The position numbers were made by a program, and so were the translations under genes. Below, piece after piece: positions 7,613 through 15,782 of a stretch of DNA of 53,864 nucleotides. Numbering within the stretch: position 1 is the first letter of the stretch; the number at the start of each line of letters is the position of its first letter. The notes under the pieces were generated by a model. That model saw nothing but the letters and a program-made list of their open reading frames with translations. It searched no databases and had not been told where the DNA came from. Source of the DNA: a virus; IMG/VR virus record IMGVR_UViG_3300034068_000313, positions 1 through 53,864 of that record; one strand, 5' to 3'.

Positions 7613-8007
7613 TGGTACGTGCGTGTCACGTTGAAGTTCTGTACGAAGATGATTCGATCTTGTGAGTCACGCTCTAACGGGAACGGAGATTGAATTGCGG
7701 ACACTCTGTTGTAGCGAGTACCCGACAACGACTCATCGACAATACCCTCAAGGCTTACCCAACAAAGGTTGATGAGTGTTTCGGCTGCTGCGTACGTTCC
7801 CGCTCGTACGGCTATTTGTACGCTTGGATTCTGTAGCACAGGCAAACCACCACCCATCGTGTTGTCGGGTGCTGTGCCGCCGTACTCGTACAACGTGACA
7901 CAAGTGGACGGAGTGTCGGGCATACGACCGACAAACAGGTTCGTCCCAAGAGTCAATGACCCTTGTTGCGCGTCGAGGTATGTGGCGATGTCAATGAGGG
8001 TGCTCAT
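7609..8007 (-). CDS. Tail terminator / minor tail completion protein
   Basis: A 132-residue protein (MSTLIDIATYLDAQQG, FVGRMPDTPSTCVTLYEYGG, VQIAVRAGTYAAAETLINL) with the pattern of tail terminator proteins that cap the tail tube and join it to the head. It follows the HK97 gp10-like gene with overlapping stop and start, exactly where tail terminators are found. Confidence 0.75.
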   Translation of the reverse strand: MSTLIDIATYLDAQQGSLTLGTNLFVGRMPDTPSTCVTLYEYGGTAPDNTMGGGLPVLQNPSVQIAVRAGTYAAAETLINLCWVSLEGIVDESLSGTRYNRVSAIQSPFPLERDSQDRIIFVQNFNVTRTYQ

Positions 8008-8465
8008 CTGCTTGTGCCTGCCTGATAATGCTTACGCACATACGCAGTCAAGACGCGGGCGTAGTTCTTGGTGAACTTTTGGAACGGTCGCTCAAGGTAC
8101 TTCGGTCCACGGCCCGTCGCAGGGTCAATACCCGGACCTGTACCTGAACGCTTGCCGACTTTGCTTTTGTTCGGTGGCTTCGGCGGGTGGTAGAAGTCAA
8201 GCCGCTCGTGTTGAACGAGTGCGTACTTGGCGTCGTAACCAACTGCGATCGAATACTTGCTTGCACCTTTGACCTCTAGTTGAGTTTTGCTACCCGCCAA
8301 GATGCCCTCGTCGAACGGTACAAGGTTTTGACTCTCGGCGAGTATGTCCTCAGCCATGTTGTACAGCCCAGCGTTCAAAGCACGAGTGATACCGTCAGCG
8401 TCAGCAATCAACGCGAGGCGTATCTCTTTCATACCCCTGTCTGAGAGTTTGACTGTGACGCTCAT
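8004..8465 (-). CDS. HK97 gp10-like head-tail joining / neck protein
   Basis: This 153-residue basic protein starts MSVTVKLSDRGMKEIR. Its middle part, AEDILAESQNLVPFDEGILAGS followed by VGYDAKYALVQHERLDFYH, is typical of the HK97 gp10 family of head-tail joining proteins. The lysine-rich tail has PKYLERPFQK. The start ATG 8465 overlaps the upstream TAA by one base. Confidence 0.75.
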   Translation of the reverse strand: MSVTVKLSDRGMKEIRLALIADADGITRALNAGLYNMAEDILAESQNLVPFDEGILAGSKTQLEVKGASKYSIAVGYDAKYALVQHERLDFYHPPKPPNKSKVGKRSGTGPGIDPATGRGPKYLERPFQKFTKNYARVLTAYVRKHYQAGTSR

Positions 8466-8815
8466 TAGAAAGACCGCGCAACACCAAGACCAAGTACCGC
8501 ACATTGCTGCCCGTACTCGTCTCTGCGTATGTCTACTTCCATGACAGGCCGTGTGAAGCCGTCAGCAGTTGTTACGGTGTCGTCAACATTCGCCGCCACT
8601 GTGGTCGATGGAATGTAGATTCGGTATTCAATCTTTTGATCGTTAGTCGTGAGGTCACGTTTAGAACCTGTGATGCGATGAACGAACGCGGTATAAGAAG
8701 TACCCGACCCGTACTGGAGTTCTCCGTAAGTGTTATATGAAGTCTTAGCAGTGAGCGTCACCGACTCATTGCACATCGCTTTCATCTCTAAAGAGAAGTC
8801 GTTAGCGGCCGTCAC
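8465..8815 (-). CDS. Head closure / stopper protein
   Basis: This 116-residue protein has the mixed-strand text YIPSTTVAANVDDTVTTADGFTRPVMEVDIRRDEYG, resembling head-closure proteins that plug the connector. It lies between the connector and gp10-like genes and overlaps both. I assign it mainly by order and size. Confidence 0.55.
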   Translation of the reverse strand: MTAANDFSLEMKAMCNESVTLTAKTSYNTYGELQYGSGTSYTAFVHRITGSKRDLTTNDQKIEYRIYIPSTTVAANVDDTVTTADGFTRPVMEVDIRRDEYGQQCAVLGLGVARSF

Positions 8816-9303
8816 GTGTCAGCACCCGGTCCAAAGAGTTGAACACCCGACGCGAGGTTCATGTTGCCGCCGTCGGCTACGTCTTGGAATTGTCCTGACG
8901 CAAACCAACTACGGAAGAGGTCACTGTTGTCTTGGTCGATTTCTTTGTCACTGATCGATATGCCACCAGCGTACGGAATAGGTGTGAAGTTCTGTGATAC
9001 AGCCAACGAGTTGAAGTGTGCTGCTTGTGTGAGATAACCCTGAGCCTTCTGACTGAACTTGACGTTGAGGTCACCGATCTGCTTATCAGCGAGGCGTGCC
9101 AACTTAGAAGCAATGGTCAAGCAGCAACGGTACGCGGCGTCATACAAAGCGTTGACGCCTGTTGATGTACCTGATGCTTCAGTATTGACCCAAAGAATCT
9201 CCTCGTTGCTTAGGAGTTGGTCTGTTGTGTCAGTATCACCGATGAGGAATCGGATTGCGTCTTTAGCGTTAGCCGACGGGTCGCCACCATAAGTCCATGT
9301 CAT
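8812..9303 (-). CDS. Head-tail connector (adaptor) protein
   Basis: This 163-residue protein starts MTWTYGGDPSANAKDAIRFLIGDTD and has LLSNEEILWVNTEA and YDAAYRCCLTIASKLARLADKQ. This pattern is typical of gp6/gp15-like connectors that dock beneath the portal (short helical ring subunits opening with 'D..R.LIGDTD'). It follows the capsid genes and precedes head closure, the normal order. Confidence 0.75.
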   Translation of the reverse strand: MTWTYGGDPSANAKDAIRFLIGDTDTTDQLLSNEEILWVNTEASGTSTGVNALYDAAYRCCLTIASKLARLADKQIGDLNVKFSQKAQGYLTQAAHFNSLAVSQNFTPIPYAGGISISDKEIDQDNSDLFRSWFASGQFQDVADGGNMNLASGVQLFGPGADT

Positions 9304-9309
9304 TAGTGA

Positions 9310-9612
9310 TCACCGATACAGAATCGAACCAGTGGGCGTACCTGTAACTACGTCGACATAGACACCGTTCGGGCAAGCGACACCGTTCGGCCCATACCAT
9401 ACGTTGCCAGCAGTCAAAGTTGCTTGAGACAAACCTGCGATGATTGGATTCGCCGCATCAGCAGATGCACCATTATGAACGTGAATACGATTAGCCGCAC
9501 CCGACTCGTTGACAAGAACGACACCGAGAAACACCTTTGCGTCAGCGATCGCCTGATCACTACCCGTAAGAGCGACTGACTTGACGGGGCTTGTGTTGCT
9601 TGTGTTGTTCAT
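9310..9612 (-). CDS. Hypothetical virion protein
   Basis: A 100-residue protein, alanine/glycine/valine-rich, with VFLGVVLVNESGAANRIHVHNGA and GNVWYGPNGVACPNGVYVDVV. The composition resembles small capsid-attached or fibre-base proteins. It has a good ribosome site (GGAG, 7 bases before ATG). A strong hairpin separates it from the upstream structural gene, so its expression may be reduced relative to the capsid genes. Confidence 0.55.
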   Translation of the reverse strand: MNNTSNTSPVKSVALTGSDQAIADAKVFLGVVLVNESGAANRIHVHNGASADAANPIIAGLSQATLTAGNVWYGPNGVACPNGVYVDVVTGTPTGSILYR

Positions 9613-9634
9613 GAGTTATCTCCGTGAATGACTA

Positions 9635-9672
9635 AGGCCGAGACTGATGCGTTCTAGCACCAGTCTCGGCCT
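9635..9672 (-). terminator. Strong intercistronic hairpin after the capsid genes
   Basis: A perfect 12-bp stem, AGGCCGAGACTG (9635-9646) with CAGTCTCGGCCT (9661-9672), encloses a 14-base loop that can add three more pairs (TGC/GCA). There is no clear T-run. It lies between the 141-residue gene and the 100-residue gene and could attenuate transcription or protect the capsid mRNA 3' end. Confidence 0.55.
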
Positions 9673-9693
9673 GAGTGCCGTAGTTGAGTTGTA

Positions 9694-10119
9694 TTACTTG
9701 CGGTAGAAGGTAACGCCTGATGTCGAGTCGTAGCGAACGTACCAAGTACCTGACGTTGCCGCAGGTACAGTCGCAGCACCAACAAGGGTCACGCCCGTTG
9801 CACCAGCAACAAGAGTGATCGTTGCGGCTGATGCGGCAAGGTTCACAATCGTGAACTCTGTGCAGTCGCCTACTTGTTCACCAGCGAGCAGAGCAATGAT
9901 GTCAGCACCAATCGCAGTTGTTACGTTGCGAGCAGTCGTTGGTGTTGAAGTGACAAGAGTGTTCGTAACGATATGAGCCGCAGTAGCAACCATCGACGCA
10001 CCATCAGCGATAGTTGCCGCAGTGCGCTTGACGCTGGCAGTGCCACGCAAACGTGCTGGACCTGTTACATCAAGAGCACCAACGAGAGCAGTACCACGAG
10101 TGAGTCGATTGAAAGCCAT
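9694..10119 (-). CDS. Capsid decoration / head fibre-like protein
   Basis: A 141-residue protein rich in Ala, Thr and Val (MAFNRLTRGTALVGALDV, FTIVNLAASAATITLVAG, GTWYVRYDSTSGVTFYRK). The C-terminus reads like a beta-sandwich found in phage head decoration and fibre proteins. It immediately follows the major capsid gene and has a strong site (AGGAG, 6 bases before ATG), consistent with high expression. The assignment is by position and composition. Confidence 0.55.
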   Translation of the reverse strand: MAFNRLTRGTALVGALDVTGPARLRGTASVKRTAATIADGASMVATAAHIVTNTLVTSTPTTARNVTTAIGADIIALLAGEQVGDCTEFTIVNLAASAATITLVAGATGVTLVGAATVPAATSGTWYVRYDSTSGVTFYRK

Positions 10120-10131
10120 GTCAGTCTCCTA

Positions 10132-11082
10132 TCAGGCCGAAACAGGGTTGCTGAAGAAGTAGCCGAGTGAAGTTGAAACGGCCTTGAAGTCCCAAGCCGA
10201 TTCGATTTCAAGACGGTCAGCACGGAGATGGTCCATACGGAAGCGGCTCACAGCAGTTGAAGTACCGAGGCCACCGCCAACACCACTCCACACGAAGTTG
10301 TATCCAGCAGAAGCGGTCATCAAACCAGCCGACGGTGCGACGTAGCACAACAGTGCGTCCTTGTCACCCATCTGTGCGTACGATGCCGAAGCACCTTCTT
10401 GCGCCGAGTTGTACACGCCCTTCATGACCATCACGCGAGGCACATCGAGCACCTTGCCGATGAGTTCAGGAGTGATGCTGTCTGCTGAGGTGTACTTGTA
10501 ACGGTCGACGAAGTCGCTGTGGTTACGGAGAGTCTTGTAGGCAGCGTATGAAAGCACCAACGTGTTAGGCAGGTAGCCAGTGTTGCTCAAGACGGTGTTG
10601 ACACCAGTCTGAATGTCACCGATTGGGTCGGAGCCTGAAGCGTCCCACAACGTCGACGGAGTGTTGTCAGTTCCCCAAACAGAGGTGGTGAAGAACTTGC
10701 TAGCCCAATCGCGTTCCTGACGGATCATCATTTGATGAGCCAAGAACTTGGTGGCGTCCATGTCGGGGTTCAACGGTGAATCGCTGTTCGCACGAACTTG
10801 GTCGCCGATGTCCTTGTGCAATGCCCACACCTGTGAGGAGTAGGTCGAAGTCGACAAGGAGTAACCGCTACCTGCGGACTCGGTTCCGTCTGCACGGTAC
10901 TGAGCCTGATCACGGTAGAAGTCAGCCTGCGAGTACGTGAAGTACAAGTCGCTCTGCTTCGTAACGGGAACAGTGGGGAACACCTTTGACGCAACGAAGT
11001 TGTCTGCCTCGTTCATGAAAGCGACGCTCAAGTTGGTGAGCACCGCATCAATATGGACTTGGTTCTGAGTGGGCTGTGCCAT
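10132..11082 (-). CDS. Major capsid protein
   Basis: This 316-residue protein is the main shell subunit. It opens MAQPTQNQVHIDAVLTNLSV and has FVASKVFPTVPVTKQSDLYFTY, then YSSQVWALHKDIGDQVR and LSYAAYKTLRNHSDFVDRY. This fits the family of HK97-fold capsid proteins that open with 'A...n...F...F..vPV.k.s..y..y'. There is no long N-terminal delta domain, which fits the separate scaffold gene upstream. It lies between the cement protein and connectors. Confidence is high from order, length and pattern. Confidence 0.85.
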   Translation of the reverse strand: MAQPTQNQVHIDAVLTNLSVAFMNEADNFVASKVFPTVPVTKQSDLYFTYSQADFYRDQAQYRADGTESAGSGYSLSTSTYSSQVWALHKDIGDQVRANSDSPLNPDMDATKFLAHQMMIRQERDWASKFFTTSVWGTDNTPSTLWDASGSDPIGDIQTGVNTVLSNTGYLPNTLVLSYAAYKTLRNHSDFVDRYKYTSADSITPELIGKVLDVPRVMVMKGVYNSAQEGASASYAQMGDKDALLCYVAPSAGLMTASAGYNFVWSGVGGGLGTSTAVSRFRMDHLRADRLEIESAWDFKAVSTSLGYFFSNPVSA

Positions 11083-11102
11083 GACTGGTTCTTCTTTCTA
11101 GA

Positions 11103-11486
11103 TCAGACGAATCGTGAGTTGGTGATGTTGATGAAAGCAGTGACGGTGTTGCCAGCCGCGCCTGCTTCAATTGCTTGACCGCAGACGTACTTGGTTGTGT
11201 CGCTTGAGGTATACACAGCGGCTTGACCGTCAGCAGAGGTTCCGAGGAGATCGCCTGCGGCAGTGGTGCCGTCAGAACTCAACTTGGAGATACCGAAGAG
11301 AACAATCTCGGCGGCTTGACCACTCTTCGGGGTGTTCTGCAACACGCCGATCGGCTTGTCTGTAACACCCGAGCAAACGTTCACAGTCGTGGCAGAAGCC
11401 AACTTGACGAAGTAGAACTGCTTTGCAGATAGGTCGGCAGCGGCAACGAGGTTACCGAGTTTGATTTGTGCGCCTTCGTAAGCCAT
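11103..11486 (-). CDS. Capsid cement / DUF2190-like decoration protein
   Basis: A 127-residue protein that reads MAYEGAQIKLGNLVAAADLS, with PIGVLQNTPKSGQAAEIVLFGISKL, then the beta-rich AVYTSSDTTKYVCGQAIEAG. This matches small capsid cement proteins of the DUF2190 kind, which stabilise the shell from outside. It sits between scaffold and capsid genes, and AAAGG precedes the ATG. Confidence 0.7.
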   Translation of the reverse strand: MAYEGAQIKLGNLVAAADLSAKQFYFVKLASATTVNVCSGVTDKPIGVLQNTPKSGQAAEIVLFGISKLSSDGTTAAGDLLGTSADGQAAVYTSSDTTKYVCGQAIEAGAAGNTVTAFINITNSRFV

Positions 11487-11488
11487 GT

Positions 11489-12130
11489 TCAGCGGCCTTT
11501 CTCGATGAGGTATTGGTTGTAGAGGTCCTTGTTGTTCTCAGACACGATCGAAACAGCCTTCGCGAAAGAAGGTGCGCGACCGTCAGAGACGAGTTGCTGT
11601 GCCTGTGCTTGGATTGTGTCCCAAGCGGAGACGACGTCATTGCTTGACGACGTACCGATCTCCTTGAGCAACCCTGACTCGTTCAAGGCACGAGCCGAAG
11701 CGTCGAGGACCTTTTCGATGATGGTTGCTTCTAACGGCATGACTTCACGGATAGCGCAAAGTACAGGTGCGAATTCGGCTGGGTTCATTTCGGGCAAGTT
11801 CACCCAAGCGTTAGCGGTGTCGACAGCCTTTTCGAGTTCACGCTGCTTCTGCAATTCAACCTTCTCGGCGTTTGCGTCTGCGAGTGCTTTGCGAAGGTCA
11901 GTCAATTCCTTGCGGATGTCTTCGAGGTCGATGGCCTTCTCAACGGCATCGACGGCCTTTTCGGTGGCTTCAAGTTCCACAGGTATCTCCTTGGTTGTAG
12001 TCACTGCTTCGAGTGCGTTGTCAAGATCAGCAGACTTCATCACTAACCAACCCTCGTGAAGGTGAGCGGGGTGATCTACTCCGCTGGTTTCCTTCACCAT
12101 CAGTTCGGTGAGTTTCATTCGTCGTGCCAT
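11489..12130 (-). CDS. Scaffold / prohead core protein
   Basis: A 213-residue protein from ATG 12130 (MARRMKLTELMVKETSG). The first part, MVKETSGVDHPAHLHEGWLVMK, is the N-terminal signature of actinophage head scaffold or prohead proteins. It is followed by a long charged coiled coil (EKAIDLEDIRKELTDLRKAL to about residue 110) and a helical C-terminus. It lies just before the cement and capsid genes. A longer form from TTG 12226 would add 32 residues and overlap the divergent lipoprotein gene; I prefer the shorter form because family members begin near MKLTEL. Confidence 0.7.
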   Translation of the reverse strand: MARRMKLTELMVKETSGVDHPAHLHEGWLVMKSADLDNALEAVTTTKEIPVELEATEKAVDAVEKAIDLEDIRKELTDLRKALADANAEKVELQKQRELEKAVDTANAWVNLPEMNPAEFAPVLCAIREVMPLEATIIEKVLDASARALNESGLLKEIGTSSSNDVVSAWDTIQAQAQQLVSDGRAPSFAKAVSIVSENNKDLYNQYLIEKGR

Positions 12131-12213
12131 TGCTTGATGACTGTAGCGAATGGGATCTTTGATCCGTTGTAAGTCCTGAAAGAAACTTCCAACGACGCAA
12201 CATGGTCGTGCGG

Positions 12214-12219
12214 TATCTT
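12214..12219 (+). promoter_or_regulatory. Possible -10 box for leaderless lipoprotein gene
   Basis: TATCTT stands 6 bases before the ATG at 12226, the same spacing as the leaderless starts at 4941, 14945 and 33119. No matching TTGAWY box is found 18 bases upstream, so this is weaker than those promoters. Confidence 0.35.
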
Positions 12220-12225
12220 CTGTCA

Positions 12226-12438
12226 ATGCGACTGCCTAGGTACTTATGCCTTATCTCAACCATGAGCACCCTGTTCGTTAGTAGTGCGATGTTCACTGCT
12301 TGTGGTTTCAATGGCACTTACCGTTACTCGTGTCAGGACCCAAAGAATTGGGAGAAAACAGAGTGCAAGCCACCGACCTGCGTGCCATCGGGCGAGTGTT
12401 CAGAGAGCCTCGTGTGGGGTGAGCCTGATGGCCCGTAA
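12226..12438 (+). CDS. Small cysteine-rich lipoprotein
   Basis: A 70-residue protein with positively charged start MRLPRYLC, a hydrophobic segment and lipobox-like FTAC (Cys26). The mature part holds six cysteines (YSCQD, KTECKPPTC, GECSE), suggesting disulphides outside the membrane. It is on the plus strand inside the head operon and partly overlaps the following membrane gene. It looks like an accessory gene; surface exclusion is one possible role, by analogy only. Confidence 0.55.
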   Translation: MRLPRYLCLISTMSTLFVSSAMFTACGFNGTYRYSCQDPKNWEKTECKPPTCVPSGECSESLVWGEPDGP

Positions 12439-12724
12439 GCGTTACGCGCCCGAGGAGATACACGCACGGCTCGTACTCACTGTAGGTGTTGCTCTGTGCT
12501 TCACGTTCGTAGTGATCGTCATTGCGGTGCTATGGGCTTTGGTGTTCGTAACGCAACCGATGACTCAATCACCTAACGACAAAGCCTTCCTCGACGGTGT
12601 ACTCGTACCCATCACCCTGTTCTTGACTGGCGCTTTGAGTGGCGTGCTGGCGAGCAACGGACTGAAGTCCAAGCCACAACCACAACGGCGGGACATGATT
12701 CCTGACGACGAGTTGTTCCGCTAG
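12428..12724 (+). CDS. Two-helix membrane protein
   Basis: A 98-residue protein with a basic start (MARKRYAPEEIHARL), a long hydrophobic segment about residues 16-42 (VALCFTFVVIVIAVLWALVF), a second segment about 58-75 (VLVPITLFLTGALSGVLA) and a polar, arginine-containing C-terminus. It overlaps the lipoprotein gene by 11 bases, so the pair is co-expressed. Holin, spanin partner or exclusion protein are all possible; sequence does not decide. Confidence 0.6.
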   Translation: MARKRYAPEEIHARLVLTVGVALCFTFVVIVIAVLWALVFVTQPMTQSPNDKAFLDGVLVPITLFLTGALSGVLASNGLKSKPQPQRRDMIPDDELFR

Positions 12725-12999
12725 TCGTTGATTGTTTCAAGCGGTAGAAGTGTTGACACTTTCAAGCGGTCAATTCGTTTGACCATTCCGTTCGGTATCG
12801 CTATCACGTGGTCGATGTGGTTGCTTTCGTCCATGATGATTGACTGTGAGATCACAACGTGGTTCGCCTTGACGCCAGCGATGAGGTAACCAATCGAAGT
12901 AACGATGCAGGGTTCGTTGTCTAGGTCGTCACGGGTAGTCCACGTCTCCGACACGGCGTGAGCGTCGTGCCACGTCACTTGAATGAGTTGATGTTTCAC
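12721..12999 (-). CDS. Hypothetical phage protein
   Basis: This 92-residue protein begins MKHQLIQVTWHDAHAVSETW and has IVTSIGYLIAGVKANHVVIS followed by IAIPNGMVKRIDRL. The same layout, with an N-terminal W.DAH, a 'tsiGyli' strand and 'IP.gmv..i..L' at the end, is common in small actinophage proteins of unknown role. It overlaps the metallophosphoesterase stop by four bases. Confidence 0.65.
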   Translation of the reverse strand: MKHQLIQVTWHDAHAVSETWTTRDDLDNEPCIVTSIGYLIAGVKANHVVISQSIIMDESNHIDHVIAIPNGMVKRIDRLKVSTLLPLETIND

Positions 13000-14147
13000 G
13001 CCTTGTACTCCTTACCTCGATACATTGCCCAGCCGTCGTGAATCGCTATTTGCTCATAGCAGAAGCGACCCGACTCAGGGTCGTAGGGAATGACCGCCAG
13101 CCCTTGCTGCCAATCTTCGTATCGTGTGAGTGGTCGCCCGTTGAGGTCTGTTCCACCACGTGTGCTTGGTACTGCGCCGTCGACTCGGCATAGGCAACCC
13201 GGACTAGCGGCTAGGACTGTACGTGGTCCGTCGTGGTCCTCGCGTGTCCGTTCTGCCCATTCACGTCGATGAATGTGTCCGTAGATGACTGACGACTTTT
13301 CTTGACCGAGGTACTTGTGCGCTGTTGAGCCACCGCTCGCAACCCTGTCGCCGTGGATAACTCTTAGACGCTCGGTAATCCATACGCTTGACGCTGGGTA
13401 TCCGGGTCTGTACTCAATGTCGACCTCATCAAGACGACAGAGAAACGGTACAGACATCACAGGCCATGACTCGGGTAGCGCACCACGCTTGAGACCAAAC
13501 GCAGCAGAGGCGTTCTGTAGTAAGAACTTCGGCAAGCGTTCCTCGTGGTTGCCAGCCAGCCAAATGATCTTTGCGTTCGGGGCTGCGGCTCGAATCTGTG
13601 CGGCGAGTGTTGTTGCCCTGTCGATCGTTGCTTGTGTTGTTTGTTGGTAAGCCTTAGTCACGATGTACTTGCCGAGTTCAGCGAAGTCAAGGTTGTCGCC
13701 AACGAGCACAACAAGGTCAGGATTGACGTCAGCCAAGATGGACAACGCAACACTGATCGCGCGCTCATCGTGTATTGCCTCAAGTGAACCATCTACAGCG
13801 GAGAAGTATCCGCATTGAATGTCAGGGAGCACAACAGCGACAGGCCAACCCGACTTCGCTTTGGTTGCTTTCGCTGCGGGGAGTTTGACTGCTGGACCCT
13901 GTTGAACGACAGGCCACTCAGGACCCGTCTCCCATTTCGGTGAGAACTGAACGCCTGTGAGGTCGTGTACTGACGCTTCGCCTGTCTCTGTGTCCTTTGT
14001 GACTGCTTGATACAGTGACACCCTTTTGATCGCACCGATCTCATCGATGTCTATTCCGTTGCGTTCTAAGAGTTCCGCGATACGCCCTAACGACAGGCGC
14101 TTGGCACCCGCCGAGTTTTCTTTGTCGATGTCATCTCTAAGACTCAC
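12996..14147 (-). CDS. Calcineurin-like metallophosphoesterase
   Basis: A 383-residue protein with metallophosphoesterase motifs in order: LPDIQCG, LVVLVGDNLDF, WLAGNHEERLP, VIHGDRVASGG and VIYGHIHRRE. These supply the two-metal site for phosphoester cleavage. The first 110 residues are a separate helical part (GRIAELLERNGIDIDEIGAIKRVSLYQ) that may bind DNA or a partner. I choose GTG 14147, nine bases after GAGGGG; upstream in-frame starts crowd the ribosome site. In phages such enzymes may act on nucleic acid ends or nucleotides; the substrate is unknown. Confidence 0.8.
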   Translation of the reverse strand: MSLRDDIDKENSAGAKRLSLGRIAELLERNGIDIDEIGAIKRVSLYQAVTKDTETGEASVHDLTGVQFSPKWETGPEWPVVQQGPAVKLPAAKATKAKSGWPVAVVLPDIQCGYFSAVDGSLEAIHDERAISVALSILADVNPDLVVLVGDNLDFAELGKYIVTKAYQQTTQATIDRATTLAAQIRAAAPNAKIIWLAGNHEERLPKFLLQNASAAFGLKRGALPESWPVMSVPFLCRLDEVDIEYRPGYPASSVWITERLRVIHGDRVASGGSTAHKYLGQEKSSVIYGHIHRREWAERTREDHDGPRTVLAASPGCLCRVDGAVPSTRGGTDLNGRPLTRYEDWQQGLAVIPYDPESGRFCYEQIAIHDGWAMYRGKEYKA

Positions 14148-14385
14148 AAGCACAATCCCCTCGCCTGTGTCGCTTGAGCATTTCGATTGACACTGTGATG
14201 TCTCTGTCAGCAAGAGCGAGTGAGATTGACCTGTTGGTAATCGAACGATCTATCAACGCTGCCTTCAAGTCTTCGTTATCAACGCCGACCAATTTGTCGA
14301 GCGCGAGTTGAACACCGCAGACGCGTGGACCGTGTGACTTGCCGTAATCACGTATTGAACTAGACAGACTTTCTTTGTCAGGCAT
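14137..14385 (-). CDS. Small helical protein, probable DNA-binding
   Basis: This 82-residue protein has the stretch ITNRSISLALADRDITVSIEMLKRHRRGDCACES. It reads like a compact helical DNA-binding unit that scans for a specificity helix after 'ADRDITVS', with a terminal HRRGDCAC that could bind metal. It overlaps the metallophosphoesterase start. No family name is certain. Confidence 0.55.
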   Translation of the reverse strand: MPDKESLSSSIRDYGKSHGPRVCGVQLALDKLVGVDNEDLKAALIDRSITNRSISLALADRDITVSIEMLKRHRRGDCACES

Positions 14386-14447
14386 CTCAGTCCGATCTCT
14401 TCACGATTGGGTGAGCGTATCAAATCAGGACGTCAATACGCTTGATG

Positions 14448-14651
14448 TCAGTGACAGGCACACTCGTTGTCGTGGCAGTAATAGGCTCGGTCGTCGTTCC
14501 ATTTGTGAATGCGACTGTCGTGATCGCTGTCGGGGTAGTACACGTTGTTGATGTAGTTCACGACTTCGTTGATGGTTGCGTGCCATTCAGTTGCGTTGTG
14601 GTAGGCAACGCGGCTTGGGTCGTCGTCGTAGATGCTTCTTGTGGGAGCCAT
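14448..14651 (-). CDS. Hypothetical protein
   Basis: A 67-residue protein (MAPTRSIYDDDPSRVAYHNATEWHATINEVVNYINNVYYP...) ending in a histidine/cysteine-rich tail, YYCHDNECACH. The GAGAGGGG site lies 7 bases before the ATG and the amino-acid text looks protein-like, unlike the overlapping frames. It would be the first minus-strand gene after plus-strand island 2. Confidence 0.45.
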   Translation of the reverse strand: MAPTRSIYDDDPSRVAYHNATEWHATINEVVNYINNVYYPDSDHDSRIHKWNDDRAYYCHDNECACH

Positions 14652-14744
14652 GCCGCCACCCCTCTCGTCGTCGTTGGCGGCTCAAGGGTAGTTGCGGACG
14701 CTGGCTCTGTGGTTGTAGCCGTTGCAGTGGGCGACGTACGTTGC

Positions 14745-14880
14745 TCTGTAGCACGCGTAGAACGCGCTGTACGCGCCGCAAGGGGACAGAGACGGGCATT
14801 AGGCCATTCGAGGACGCCCAGCGTACAGGGGCGAATATGGCTACCGTAGGTCAAATATGGGGGATATGCAGGGCAAATAC
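14745..14880. repeat. Intergenic boundary element, copy 2
   Basis: It has a distal part with GCACGCGTAGAACGCGCTG and ACGCGCCGCAAGGGG (about 14750-14785) and a core TATGCAGGG (14865-14873) preceded by TCAAATATGG, as in copy 1. It lies directly upstream of the promoter for island 2. I see no convincing gene in the 293-base gap 14652-14944; the frames there overlap each other and look repetitive. Confidence 0.55.
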
Positions 14881-14907
14881 AAACATCAAAATTCTTTGCC
14901 GTAAAGG

Positions 14908-14938
14908 TTGAACTCCCGTACGCCCGTCGGCATACAAT
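14908..14938 (+). promoter_or_regulatory. Promoter for plus-strand island 2, leaderless type
   Basis: TTGAAC (14908-14913), a 19-base spacer and TACAAT (14933-14938), then GGGGGT and ATG at 14945. The start-codon region GGGGGTATGACAAACACCAC is identical to that of island 1. Confidence 0.7.
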
Positions 14939-14944
14939 GGGGGT

Positions 14945-15781
14945 ATGACAAACACCACATCCAACACCGACCTATCCACAATGACCCCGAAGGCCATCGA
15001 CGAATTGCTACTTGAGTTGTGGCGCGAGCAGGACGCACTTGCTTACGCAATGAACAACCTGTTGTACAAGGCGACCCGCTTGGACAATTACAGCGACGAC
15101 AGCGACGGCGTCGTCGTGTACTTGAACCACACTGTGAAGAGCGTGGGCTGGGGTCCGACGAGCCGCAACAAGATGTACGTGCTTCGCACAGACTTCGATG
15201 CCTCGCCGTTCGAAGTCATCACGTACCACGACGGAAGCACCCGCAACTCACGACGCAACTCGAACAACGAAGTGAACGCCGCCGCTTACGAGTACCTCGC
15301 CGACAAGGCCATCACAGCCGAGGACGCAATCCACTTCATTGACAAGAACGACGCGCGCGCAGAGGGAATGGCAGTCACGGAGAACTTGAATCGTGGCGAA
15401 GAGATCAAGCACTTGATCATGATGATCAACAACGAGTTCAACGCACGTGGCGGCTGGAGCCGTTACTTCCTCGTGACCTCCAGCAACGGACACATTCACC
15501 AAAGCACCTCATGCCACACTTGCAACAAGGGTAAGAACGCCACGACGTTCGCCTTGGTGTACCACTTGAGCGGTGAGACAGCCGACCGCGCCGTTGAAGT
15601 GTTCGGACCAGCGTTGTGCTCGGCCTGCTACCCGCAAGCACCTGTTGAGTCACGCGAGCAGGGCAAGGTCACTACGAGCCTCGCAAGCGTGTACTACGAC
15701 GAAGGCTACGAAGGCTGGTTGCGTGCGAAGGCTGTTGCCGACGCTCGCAAGGCCAAGCGTGACGCAAAGGTCGGTGCCTGA
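14945..15781 (+). CDS. Conserved-type hypothetical protein with zinc-binding cysteines
   Basis: A 278-residue protein, the leaderless first gene of island 2. The first 150 residues are helical and acidic. The part around residues 170-235 carries GWSRYFLVTSSNGHIHQST, then SCHTC and LCSACYPQAPVE, four cysteines that look like a zinc site and match a small family common in actinophages. No ribosome site is present; transcription would start at the ATG. The function is unknown, but expression as the lead gene suggests an early role. Confidence 0.75.
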   Translation: MTNTTSNTDLSTMTPKAIDELLLELWREQDALAYAMNNLLYKATRLDNYSDDSDGVVVYLNHTVKSVGWGPTSRNKMYVLRTDFDASPFEVITYHDGSTRNSRRNSNNEVNAAAYEYLADKAITAEDAIHFIDKNDARAEGMAVTENLNRGEEIKHLIMMINNEFNARGGWSRYFLVTSSNGHIHQSTSCHTCNKGKNATTFALVYHLSGETADRAVEVFGPALCSACYPQAPVESREQGKVTTSLASVYYDEGYEGWLRAKAVADARKAKRDAKVGA

Positions 15782-15782
15782 G

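Noticed and set aside
14442-14911. Open frames of 98-135 residues on both strands in the gap before island 2
   Set aside because: They overlap one another on both strands, are threonine/proline/arginine-rich, and overlie the boundary element and promoter. Only the 67-residue minus-strand frame has a ribosome site and protein-like text.
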